In this document: positions 26,694-35,200 of the stretch, in pieces
How positions within the stretch are numbered: the stretch's first letter is position 1
How the letters are laid out: each line of letters starts with the position of its first letter
Assembly (NCBI RefSeq): GCF_003019675.1
Contig: NZ_CP028105.1
Coordinates: 2,248,282-2,312,281 of the forward strand
DNA: 64,000 nucleotides
Direction: 5' to 3'
Source of the DNA: Fusobacterium ulcerans
GTDB taxonomy: Bacteria; Fusobacteriota; Fusobacteriia; Fusobacteriales; Fusobacteriaceae
Notes under the pieces: generated by a model
Database searches by the model: none
The model's input: only the letters and a program-made list of their open reading frames with translations
What the model was told of the DNA's origin: nothing
Translations under genes and position numbers: made by a program

Positions 26694-27449
26694 TTAATCT
26701 ATTACTTCTGGAAATTTATCTCTTTCTATCAGTTCCAGAGTTACTTTAGTAGTAGCTACACAAGTAACAAGAGGAGCTAGAAATATCCCAATGAAGGGGA
26801 TGAAAAATAGAAGAGTAAATATACTTCCACATAGAAGAGAGTAAAATCTCTTCTTTTTTAAAAATTCAAGACTTTCTTTAGGAGAAAATTCATATCTTTC
26901 TAAAGTATAGTCCATAAATGAAAATCCTGTAAAATATCCCTGAAGCAAAAATATAAGCAGAGGAATAGATAAATTTATAGGAAAAACAAAGCTCAACAGC
27001 ATGATAACACATGTTCCAACAAGCTGTTTAATAAAGCTTCTAAACCCTACTTCAGCCCCTCTCATTAAAAATCTCATATTATCTTTAATTGTAAAATCAT
27101 ATTTTTTTCCTGTAAGGTGACTGTCTACTCTTTCAGAAACATATCCAAGTATTGGAGATAAGAGCAGTAACAGTAATGATTTATATACAAGATAGTAGAG
27201 AAAAACTGCTACCACCCATATTAGTATTTTGATAAGAATAGATACTAAAGCATGATATTTTTCTAATTCGAATATTGATTCTAAAGAACTCATTATTCCA
27301 AATGAAAGTAAATTTGCTAAAAATATCAAGACTACAAATAAGAAAATACCAATGATTCCTGGCAGAAAATAATATTTTTTTAATTTAGCTTCATTAATGA
27401 TTCTAAAAGAATCTGAAAAAGAAGCCAGTACAAGTTTTATACCTTTCAT
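26694..27449 (-). CDS. EI24/CysZ-like membrane protein
   Basis: A 251-residue protein with about six hydrophobic segments (residues about 30-52, 68-92, 95-105, 135-150, 155-170, 205-235) and the CysZ-type run PILGYVSERVDSHLTGKKYDF followed by helices and QGYFTGFSFMDYTLERYEFSP. CysZ proteins import sulfate, but the EI24 family is broad and no cysteine-synthesis gene is nearby, so the substrate is not certain. It is followed by a histidine phosphatase and an M48 lipoprotein gene on the same strand, separated by short gaps. Confidence 0.75.
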   Translation of the reverse strand: MKGIKLVLASFSDSFRIINEAKLKKYYFLPGIIGIFLFVVLIFLANLLSFGIMSSLESIFELEKYHALVSILIKILIWVVAVFLYYLVYKSLLLLLLSPILGYVSERVDSHLTGKKYDFTIKDNMRFLMRGAEVGFRSFIKQLVGTCVIMLLSFVFPINLSIPLLIFLLQGYFTGFSFMDYTLERYEFSPKESLEFLKKKRFYSLLCGSIFTLLFFIPFIGIFLAPLVTCVATTKVTLELIERDKFPEVID

Positions 27450-27465
27450 AATTTAATCTCCTGTG

Positions 27466-28080
27466 TTAGTCCAAATGTGATGTATCAGAAAAAACTTCTA
27501 TATTAAATTTTCCATCTTTATATTTTACTATTGAAACACTTGTGTTTTGTGGAACTTTAGCAGCTCCTAATACATCCATTTTTTCTTTTGTTATGACATG
27601 AAACAAAGCCTTTAGAGTTACTCCATGAGTAACAACAACAACTCTGTCACTGTCATTAAGATACGATAAAAGCTTATCTAATCCTTTTTTTACTCTTTCT
27701 ATTACTTCATAATAATTTTCTCCATGATAAACTTTTGGATCATAATCTACAGGATTATTAAAAAAATCATAAAATTCTTTTGGATATTTTTCTTCAAATT
27801 CTGAACGAGGGATTCCTTCAATATCTCCCATAGAGATTTCTTTAAATTCCTCAATGAATTTTATTTCCTGTTTTCTGTCTCCCATAATAATTTTTGTTGT
27901 TTGAATAGTTCTTCCCATAGGAGATGAATAAAAATCTGTAAATTCAATGTCTTTTAGTTTTTCCGAAAGTTTTTCTGCCTGTGATATTCCCAGTTCTGTA
28001 AGTGGAGAATCAGATCTTCCCTGAAATATTTTTAAAGTATTCCATAATGTTTCTCCATGTCTGATAAAGTAAATTTCCAT
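27466..28080 (-). CDS. Histidine phosphatase family protein
   Basis: A 204-residue cytosolic enzyme of the phosphoglycerate mutase-like group. The catalytic RHGE motif is at residues 7-10 (YFIRHGETLWN), the second Arg is in FYSSPMGRTIQTT, the acid in EISMGDIEG, and the second catalytic His is in VVVTHGVTLKALF. Such enzymes act as alpha-ribazole phosphatase, phosphoglycerate mutase or general phosphatases; this one cannot be assigned further. It lies 16 bp from the CysZ-like gene and 32 bp from the M48 gene. Confidence 0.9.
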   Translation of the reverse strand: MEIYFIRHGETLWNTLKIFQGRSDSPLTELGISQAEKLSEKLKDIEFTDFYSSPMGRTIQTTKIIMGDRKQEIKFIEEFKEISMGDIEGIPRSEFEEKYPKEFYDFFNNPVDYDPKVYHGENYYEVIERVKKGLDKLLSYLNDSDRVVVVTHGVTLKALFHVITKEKMDVLGAAKVPQNTSVSIVKYKDGKFNIEVFSDTSHLD

Positions 28081-28112
28081 GTGCTTATATTTCCCTTCTT
28101 AATAAATTGTTT

Positions 28113-28889
28113 TTATTTTTTTACGTTTAAAAATGTAGGACTATTTAAGAATTTCTTAATATTTTCTATTCTAGTTTTATCATTAGGGTGAGTACTTAAA
28201 AATTCAGGTGATTGTTTTCCACCACTTGCAGAAGACATTCTTTCCCAGAAAGTAAGTGCATAATTAGGATTATATCCAGCAAGTTTCATAAAGATAAGTC
28301 CAAGTTCATCAGCTTCAGTTTCCTGTTTTCTGCTGTATCCAAGCATAACTAAATTAGAAGCACTTCCATAAAGTTCTTGAGGAACTCCAAATGCAACTTG
28401 AAGAACAGCTCCCACTCCACCTTGTACCATACTTTGACTTTGTTGTTCTCTGCTGTGCTCTGCTATTGCATGGGCAATTTCATGAGACATAACTACTGCA
28501 ATTCCCTGCTCACCTTTTGTATAAGGAAGAATACCAGTATAGAAAGCAACCTTACCACCAGGCATACACCAAGCATTAGGAGTATCATCTTTTATAAGGT
28601 TAAATTCCCATTGGTATTTAACTTTAGAAGTTCTTTGCTCAGGGTGAAGTTCAAAATATTTCTCTACAGCTTTGGCGATATTGTTTCCAACTTTTTTTAC
28701 AAGTTTGGCATCGTTATTATTCAAAACAGTACTTTGTTTCATAACTTGAGCATATTGAGTATAACTGTTTTGAATTGTTTCCTCTTCATTTACTAAAAGA
28801 AGCTGTTTTCTTCCAGTAATTGGAGTACTAGAACATGAGATAAGGAAAAGAGCCAAAAATACCAACGATAAAACTTTTTTCATTTTCAT
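28113..28889 (-). CDS. M48-family metallopeptidase lipoprotein
   Basis: A 258-residue predicted lipoprotein: signal peptide ending in the lipobox LISC (about residues 16-19), then a BepA/YcaL-type M48 peptidase domain with HEIAHAIAEHS (zinc HExxH) and a downstream zinc Glu in ETEADELGLIFM. It would act in the periplasm on outer-membrane protein quality control. The C-terminal TPR region of BepA is absent, so it is more like LoiP/YcaL. Start at 28889 follows GGAGGG. It is the first gene of the minus-strand cluster down to 26694. Confidence 0.92.
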   Translation of the reverse strand: MKMKKVLSLVFLALFLISCSSTPITGRKQLLLVNEEETIQNSYTQYAQVMKQSTVLNNNDAKLVKKVGNNIAKAVEKYFELHPEQRTSKVKYQWEFNLIKDDTPNAWCMPGGKVAFYTGILPYTKGEQGIAVVMSHEIAHAIAEHSREQQSQSMVQGGVGAVLQVAFGVPQELYGSASNLVMLGYSRKQETEADELGLIFMKLAGYNPNYALTFWERMSSASGGKQSPEFLSTHPNDKTRIENIKKFLNSPTFLNVKK

Positions 28890-28999
28890 AAAATCCCTCC
28901 GATGTAAATATGATATTTTTTCTTTGAATATTCTTTTATTTTTAGGTATAATAAGAATATTGATATATTTATTTTACACAATTTGAAGGAGGATGTAAA

Positions 29000-29740
29000 T
29001 TGAAATTTTTAGGAGTTATACCATCGAGATATGCCTCAACAAGATTAGAGGGAAAACCATTGAAAGATATATGTGGTCATACAATGGTAGAATGGGTATA
29101 TAGAAGAGCTCTTTTGTCGAAATTAGATAATGTAGTAATTGCAACAGATGATGAAAAAATAGTAAAAGAAGTAAAATCTTTTGGTGGAAATGTTATCATG
29201 ACAAGAAAAGATCATATTAATGGAACCAGCAGAATAGCAGAAGTTTGTGAAACATACTCTGAATATGATGTTATTGTAAATATTCAAGGGGATGAACCTT
29301 TAATAGAACCTGATATGATAAATTCTATAATTGATTCATTTTTAGAAGATAAATCTATTCCAATGAGTACATTAAAGCACAAATTAAGCACTATGGAAGA
29401 AATAGAAAATCCAAATTCTGTAAAAGTAGTAACTGATAAAAATGATTTTGCAATATACTTTTCAAGAAGTGTAATTCCTTATCCAAGAAATCTTGATTTA
29501 AAAAATTATTACAAACATATAGGAATATATGGATATAAAAGAGATTTTGTAATGGAATATTCAAAAATGAATTCTACTCCTCTGGAGCTTTCAGAATCTT
29601 TGGAACAGCTTAGAGTATTAGAAAACGGCTATAAAATAAAAGTTATAGAAACTCCATATAAAATAATAGGAGTTGATACTCAGGAAGAACTGGATAAAGT
29701 TAGAAAATATATTACTGAACATAACATAAAAATAAAATAA
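29000..29740 (+). CDS. kdsB: 3-deoxy-manno-octulosonate cytidylyltransferase
   Basis: KdsB activates KDO to CMP-KDO for lipopolysaccharide core synthesis. The 246-residue product matches the family: IPSRYASTRLEGKPL, the GHTMVEWVYRRAL region, VIATDDEKIV, NIQGDEPLIEPDMI and IGIYGYKRDFV. The start is TTG at 29000 behind AAGGAGG; the second codon begins the usual KFLGVIPSRYAS. It indicates a Gram-negative, KDO-containing envelope. The next gene starts 24 bp later. Confidence 0.96.
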   Translation: MKFLGVIPSRYASTRLEGKPLKDICGHTMVEWVYRRALLSKLDNVVIATDDEKIVKEVKSFGGNVIMTRKDHINGTSRIAEVCETYSEYDVIVNIQGDEPLIEPDMINSIIDSFLEDKSIPMSTLKHKLSTMEEIENPNSVKVVTDKNDFAIYFSRSVIPYPRNLDLKNYYKHIGIYGYKRDFVMEYSKMNSTPLELSESLEQLRVLENGYKIKVIETPYKIIGVDTQEELDKVRKYITEHNIKIK

Positions 29741-29764
29741 CATCATTCAGGGGGAACAAAACTT

Positions 29765-31372
29765 ATGAAAAAAAATTTAAGCAAAATATTTCTTGTAGCA
29801 TTAATGGCAGCTTCCATAGCTGGATGTAGTTCTACACCTTCTAAAAAACCTTCTTCTGGAGGAGGATTCGGAGGAATATTTACAAGTTCTAAACCGCAAA
29901 AGGCACAACACACAGATGCTGACTATGAATTAGATTACACTTTCTTCAAAGAAAAAGGGCTTCCAATTCCAGACAACTTTAAAGGAAGATCTGTTGAATA
30001 TCTAGTGCCGGGAAATGATGTATTGAAAGAGTATGGGTATAGTTTCTTTAAAAAACATAATGAAAAAGAGATGCTTAAATTTTTTAAAGATACGACTATA
30101 ACAGGGTATGGTTCAAATTCTAATTACTGGAGATGGAAGATAACATTTACTGAGCAAGAATTTAAAAATTCAGTAGCTCGTAATCTGCCTATGGTATATA
30201 AAGTGAGACCAAGAGATGTAATGACATTGAGCAAAGGTGAATGGAAATCTATTCCTATAACAGCAGCAGCCATAGGAGATGTAAAAGATGTAGAAGTAGC
30301 TGCAAGAGGAAGATCAGGGGTTATAACTTATCTTTTGATAACTACTAATAAAAATAAATTTCTAGTATCTAAAGAGTTAAATGTAAGAAAGCTTCTTACT
30401 GCTGATAAAAATAGTACAAAAACTAATAGAACTATTCCTCTGTATGGAACAAAAGGGGGAGCCAACGGCTATAGTGCAAAAGCTCTAAGAAATAATATAA
30501 CTCTTTTACCATCAGCTTATTTTTCGATAGAAAAGGGCTCTGGAAATGTAACTCTATATGGAGGAGGAAATGGTCATGGAGTAGGTATGCCTCAATGGAC
30601 TGCTTATGATTTGACTAAAAACTACAATTATTCATATAAAGATGTTTTGAAAAGATATTATCCTAATACTGATATGAAAAATATGTACAGCATGAAAGGT
30701 GTAGATAAAAATATCAGAGTTGGAATAAGCAACAGCAATGGAGGATTGGATCATACAAGAGTTGTTCTTCATAGTGGTGGAAAATTAAAAATAACAGGTT
30801 CAGGATTTAAAATTGATGTGCCTGTAAGACAAAAAATAGAAGTTGTTAATGAAGGAAAAAAACTTTCTATAAAAGTAAATGGAAAGCAAAGAGTTAAAAC
30901 TGTCAACCCAGTAGTTATTGAGGGAACAGGATACTACATCACTTTAGATGGAATAAAAAAGATGCACACAATAAATCCTAACTATCGTGGAATTATGGAA
31001 TTGAAACCTTCAAGAACTTCCAGCAGGGGTATCAGAATAATAAATGAAATCTATATGGAAGATTATTTGAAACAGGTAGTCCCTAGTGAAATGCCACAAA
31101 GTTTTGGAGTGGAAGCACTTAAAGCTCAGGCTATCGCAGCTAGAACTTATGCTTTGAGTGATTATTTGAAATTCAGATATAAGAATGATGGATTCCATGT
31201 AAAAGATACTACTGAAAGTCAGGTGTATAATAATCAGGTTGAAAATGATGATGCAAAAGAAGCTATTGAAAGTACAAAAGGAAAAGTTTTGATGTATAAA
31301 GACACTCCTGTAGATGCAAAATATTTTTCTACATCAGGAGGATTTACTGAAGCAGCAAATTATGTGTGGTAA
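29765..31372 (+). CDS. SpoIID/LytB-domain lipoprotein with halves in swapped order
   Basis: A 535-residue predicted lipoprotein (signal ending SIAGC). SpoIID/LytB domains bind or cut denuded peptidoglycan. Here the part normally found last in the domain comes first: residues about 115-310 with the LPSAYFSIE run and GGGNGHGVGMPQW, then YSYKDVLKRYYPNT. The part normally found first comes last: EDYLKQVVPSEMPQ, VEALKAQAIAARTYAL and YFSTSGGFTEAANYVW, which ends the protein. A canonical SpoIID protein would continue after that point. So the gene looks circularly permuted, or is a fusion of partial copies. Catalytic glutamate candidate is in PSEMP. It follows kdsB closely. Confidence 0.85.
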   Translation: MKKNLSKIFLVALMAASIAGCSSTPSKKPSSGGGFGGIFTSSKPQKAQHTDADYELDYTFFKEKGLPIPDNFKGRSVEYLVPGNDVLKEYGYSFFKKHNEKEMLKFFKDTTITGYGSNSNYWRWKITFTEQEFKNSVARNLPMVYKVRPRDVMTLSKGEWKSIPITAAAIGDVKDVEVAARGRSGVITYLLITTNKNKFLVSKELNVRKLLTADKNSTKTNRTIPLYGTKGGANGYSAKALRNNITLLPSAYFSIEKGSGNVTLYGGGNGHGVGMPQWTAYDLTKNYNYSYKDVLKRYYPNTDMKNMYSMKGVDKNIRVGISNSNGGLDHTRVVLHSGGKLKITGSGFKIDVPVRQKIEVVNEGKKLSIKVNGKQRVKTVNPVVIEGTGYYITLDGIKKMHTINPNYRGIMELKPSRTSSRGIRIINEIYMEDYLKQVVPSEMPQSFGVEALKAQAIAARTYALSDYLKFRYKNDGFHVKDTTESQVYNNQVENDDAKEAIESTKGKVLMYKDTPVDAKYFSTSGGFTEAANYVW

Positions 31373-31400
31373 TTAAGATAAAAATAATAATATAAATAAA

Positions 31401-31457
31401 AAAAAGAGACTGTTGTAAGTTAGTGTTTTATTAACTAATTCGCAATGGTCTTTTTTT
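31401..31457. terminator. Terminator after the SpoIID-like gene
   Basis: An imperfect stem (AGAGAC region with GGTCTTTTT) with an inner TTAGT:ACTAA stem and a long T run. It also faces any transcript coming from the right. Confidence 0.6.
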
Positions 31458-31609
31458 ATTTTCTCAAAAATTATTCTATAGCTTTAATTTCAATTTTTTT
31501 ATTTTTAAATTTATCTGGAAGAAATATAGAGAATTAAAAAAGTGAGAAAAAGAATAAAAGTATAAAAAAGATAAAATAATTAAAGAGAAATAAAAAATAA
31601 AAATCAAGA

Positions 31610-31635
31610 GTTCTCGTTTGTGTATAAATGCGAAC
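31610..31635 (+). repeat. Left inverted recombination-type site (IRL)
   Basis: A 26-bp site that is nearly the reverse complement (24 of 26) of the site at 31808-31833; the 19 bases TTTGTGTATAAATGCGAAC are identical in inverse. It is built as 10-bp arm, 6-bp asymmetric centre (GTGTAT), 10-bp arm; the left arm has two changes (GTTCTCGTTT). Confidence 0.85.
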
Positions 31636-31807
31636 ATTTAAAGAATTTAAAAACATCTAAAACAATCTTTATTCCTATTAACTATATATACCACGAAAAA
31701 ATAAAATAATCAATTTTTATTTTCTTAAAAAATTTCAATTTTTAAAAAAATATATTTTAAAACTTGAATTTAAGATAATTTTTGACAAAAAATAAAAAAA
31801 TAAAAAA
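31636..31807. mobile_element. Candidate invertible promoter segment (172 bp)
   Basis: This gene-free, very AT-rich segment lies between inverted 26-bp sites. On the minus strand it carries a good promoter: TTGATT (31713-31708), 17-bp spacer, TATATA (31690-31685), with TGG before the -10. In the present orientation it points left, away from the HU-like and autotransporter genes; inverting the segment would aim it at them. No equally good rightward promoter was found. Confidence 0.7.
31685..31713 (-). promoter_or_regulatory. Promoter inside the candidate inverton, facing away from the adhesin
   Basis: Minus-strand TTGATT-17-TATATA with an extended -10 (TGG). The predicted start is near 31678, reading out through the left site. 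Confidence 0.6.
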
Positions 31808-31833
31808 GTTCGCATTTATACACAAATGCGAAC
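31808..31833 (+). repeat. Right inverted recombination-type site (IRR)
   Basis: GTTCGCATTT, centre ATACAC, AAATGCGAAC: two perfect 10-bp arms around a 6-bp asymmetric centre, the layout of a tyrosine-recombinase core site. It is followed by AGTTTTTT, so on RNA it could also act as a hairpin terminator. Confidence 0.85.
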
Positions 31834-31873
31834 AGTTTTTTGGGGTGGCTATTTTAAAGGAAAAGAGGATATT

Positions 31874-32194
31874 ATGACAGAGGCTGAATTTCTTGAACTG
31901 TATAAAAAGAAGAGAAAATTGAAAAATATAAAAGAGGCAAAAGAGAAGTTGGAACTATTTTGGGAGGTAATTTTTGCAGGAATAGCAACAGAGAGAAAAG
32001 TAATAGTAAAAGATTTTGGAACATTCGAAGCAAAGAAACTCAAACCAAGAAAGATATATGATATTCATAAAAATAGTTTGTATATGACAAAAGAGAGAAC
32101 AGCATTAAAATTCAGAGTAAAAAATGGTTTTATGGAAATTGTGAATAAAAAAGTAAATAACTATGGCTTATCAGATGAAACTGGGATGAAGTAA
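31874..32194 (+). CDS. HU-family DNA-binding protein
   Basis: A 106-residue HU/IHF-like protein. After an N-terminal helical extension it shows the fold's conserved stretch: VIVKDFGTFEAKKLKPRK, an arm region with KNSLYMTKERTALKFRVKNGF. HU proteins bend DNA and assist site-specific inversions such as those of Hin and Fim. The ATG at 31874 follows AAAGAGGA; the longer reading from 31826 starts inside the right inverted site and is unlikely. It lies 41 bases beyond the inverted site and 51 bp before the autotransporter, so it is probably co-transcribed with it. Divergent from housekeeping HU and likely specialised. Confidence 0.85.
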   Translation: MTEAEFLELYKKKRKLKNIKEAKEKLELFWEVIFAGIATERKVIVKDFGTFEAKKLKPRKIYDIHKNSLYMTKERTALKFRVKNGFMEIVNKKVNNYGLSDETGMK

Positions 32195-32245
32195 AGTAGT
32201 CTGACAAAAGTGCAGTTAAAATAAAATAATGGGAGGAATATAGTT

Positions 32246-35200
32246 ATGATTAGCAATTTTAATGAGGTAGAGAAATCTCTAAAGAGATGTTTAAAAGAAA
32301 AGGTATCAATAACCACAGCCACTGTGGTAGGATTTTTGATAGCAGGTACAGTGGCATTTGGAACAGAGGCTACAGTAACTAAAGAATACACTAATGAGAA
32401 CTTTTCAACTGCAATAACTGAAGAGGTAATGAATAATCAATATGGATTAATGTTAAAAGATAATACAGAATTTAAAGGGGTTATATATGAATTTAAATTT
32501 GGTGAAGAAAAGCCTTCAGCCATTGAACGTCTTATAACAGTTAGTAAAGGAAAAACAACACTGGATAAAGATACAAATCTTTCAACAAGTGAAGGGATGA
32601 CTTTATTAAATATAGTTGGAGAAGATAAAACTGGTATTACAGAGGTAATTAGTGAAGCAATTTTAATAAATAACAACTCTTCTTTAGAAGAAGAAAATGA
32701 TCGTTTTTGGAGACCAACAGTTATTGTAAATGGTTTTCAAGGTAATACTTCTTTTACAAATTCTGGAACAATAACTAAAACAGGACATCCAACATATAAT
32801 TGTGCAGTTGATTTATCTGCTGGTAAAGATTATATAACAACTTTCACAAACAGTGGAATAATTAATGGACTTATAAAGTCAGATGCTGATGACAGACAAT
32901 TAGGTGATATTGTTATAAACCTAAAAGATAATTCAAAAATAAATGGAGAGTTCTCTTTTGCTGGTGGTGGAACAAGAACAATAAATATTGACAGTAATAA
33001 TAATGGTGGTAAGGAATTAATAGTAAATAATACTGAAGACAATGAAACTTTTATAAAAACTAATAATAGTGATATTACATTAAGAGGAAAAATACAGTCA
33101 AAAGGGACAACAGTAGAATTAAGTAATAGAAATGGAAATAATACTTTAACAAACTATGCTGATATAATTGGAAAAACAGGAATAGGAGTAGCAGATACAG
33201 AACAAGATACAAATCCAGAGGCTAAAAATAGAACAGTAACAATAAAAAACAATGGAAAGATTACTGCATCATTTGAAGGAATACATAATAATGGGTACCA
33301 TACGAAGTATAATAAAGTGTATATAGAAAATAATGGAGATATTTTGGTAAATGATTTTGAAAAAGATGAGGATACTTATGATAGACCTTATTACTATAAT
33401 ACAGGAATATATTCAGCATCAGCACCATATATGGAAACTCCTGGAGAAGTAGTTAATAATGGAAATATAACTATCGAATTAAGTGAAGATCAACAGAAAG
33501 AATTAGAAGAAAAATATAAAGAAACAGAGGGAAATATGTTTCTTAATATTCATGGATTAAGACTTCATGAGCATACATGGGGATATAACAATGGAAAAAT
33601 TCTTGTAAATTCATATGGTGGTATAGGAGTTGTACTTTCTGATGGCGATATAAATGCAAATGCTCTTGAAGATGTATATGGATATTTTGAAAACAATGGA
33701 ACTGTTGAAGTAAATGGAGAAAATGTAATAGGAGTACAACTTAGAAATGCGGAGGGAATAACTGCTAAAAAAGAAGCAATAAATACAGAAAAAGGAAGTA
33801 TTTTAGTATCTGGAAAAAATGCCATAGGTGTAAAAGTGGAGGGAGCATCAACAACTTTCACGAACAATGGAATAATTACATTAAAAGATGGAACTACTAA
33901 TGGAATAGGAATATCTATCGACAAAGGAACAGCTACAAATAATGGAACAATAGCATTAGGATTAGGAGAAGATGGTAAATCTGGAAATCTTGCTATAAAA
34001 AATGAAAATGGTACAGCTAAAAACACTGGTAAAATAAAAATAACAGATAAAACATCTGAAGAGTTAAAAGATTTTGATATTTCAACTTTATTTAATGGAA
34101 AATATTTTAATTCAGGAATGATTGTAGATAAGAATGGAAAGGCAATAGAAAAAGAGGGAGATATAGTAATTAATGGTGGAGAAGTAAATGCAGGGGATAT
34201 AAACAATGCTGGTGGAAATGGAAGTATAGTTATCAAAGGGGAAGAGACAACAATAAAAGGTTCAACAGACCAATCTATTGAAGTAGAATCTCTAAATGTT
34301 ACAGGAAAAGTAACTATTGCAAATGGAGAGAGCAATGCACCTGTAGAAATAAAAGGAACTACAACTAATCTAGATGCTAGTGGAAGTATAGCAGTAGGAA
34401 ATGGAACAAGTAAAGCTGATTTAACAATTACTAATGGAACAGTAAATGCAGAAGCTGATAAAACAGCAGTAACATTTGCTCATGCAGACTCAACTTTAGA
34501 ATTATCAGGAACAACTTTTAATGGAAATATAGGCGATGGAACTACTAATGGAACATTAAAAACAGCAGGAACAGAAAAAGCAACAGTAATAACTGGAGAT
34601 GTTAAAGCTAAAGCACTAGAACTAGCTGGAACAACATCAATAATAGGAAATATAGAAGCTAAAACAATGGATGTAACAGCTGGAAATACTGAAATAACTG
34701 GAACAATAACAGGAGCTGAAACAATTAATATAGGAGTTCCTACCGTTAAGTTATTTTCATTAAACAGAATGGCAGTTCCTACTGATACAGAAAAAGCAAC
34801 AGTTACATATTCAGCAGACTCAGCAATAAAAGGAACTGTTGGATCTGGAACAACAGTAACTATTGGAGCTGATGGAATGCTTAAAGCTGAAGTAGATAAT
34901 GATGGAAAAAATCTATTTGGAAATTCTGAAAATGTAACTGTAACTGGAGATGGAACAATTCAATTTCTTACTTCAAATATAAATAAAGAAAATTTAACAT
35001 TAAAATTAGGAAATAGTGTAAGTATTGACGGTATATCTAATATTATAACAAACAGCGAATTTTATTCATATAATAATGGAGCATTAAGTTTTATAAAAGG
35101 TAATGTAAATAATAAAGAATTAGCCGATATGTATAACAAGTCTTTTGTAATAAATAATGTACTTTCTCAAAATAAGGATGTTAGAGAAGCTCAATTAGAT

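Noticed and set aside
31782-31822. Rightward promoter in the invertible segment using TTGACA (31782-31787)
   Set aside because: The next -10-like word (TATACA) is 29 bp away, far too long; nothing suitable at 16-19 bp.
31826-31873. N-terminal extension of the HU-like protein starting inside the right inverted site
   Set aside because: No ribosome site before 31826, whereas ATG at 31874 has one and starts at the usual HU N-terminus; the upstream ATG is part of the recombination-type site.
33565-34335. 256-residue minus-strand frame inside the autotransporter gene
   Set aside because: It is a shadow of the low-complexity passenger codons; no ribosome site, and composition (P/S/F-rich) is an antisense artefact.
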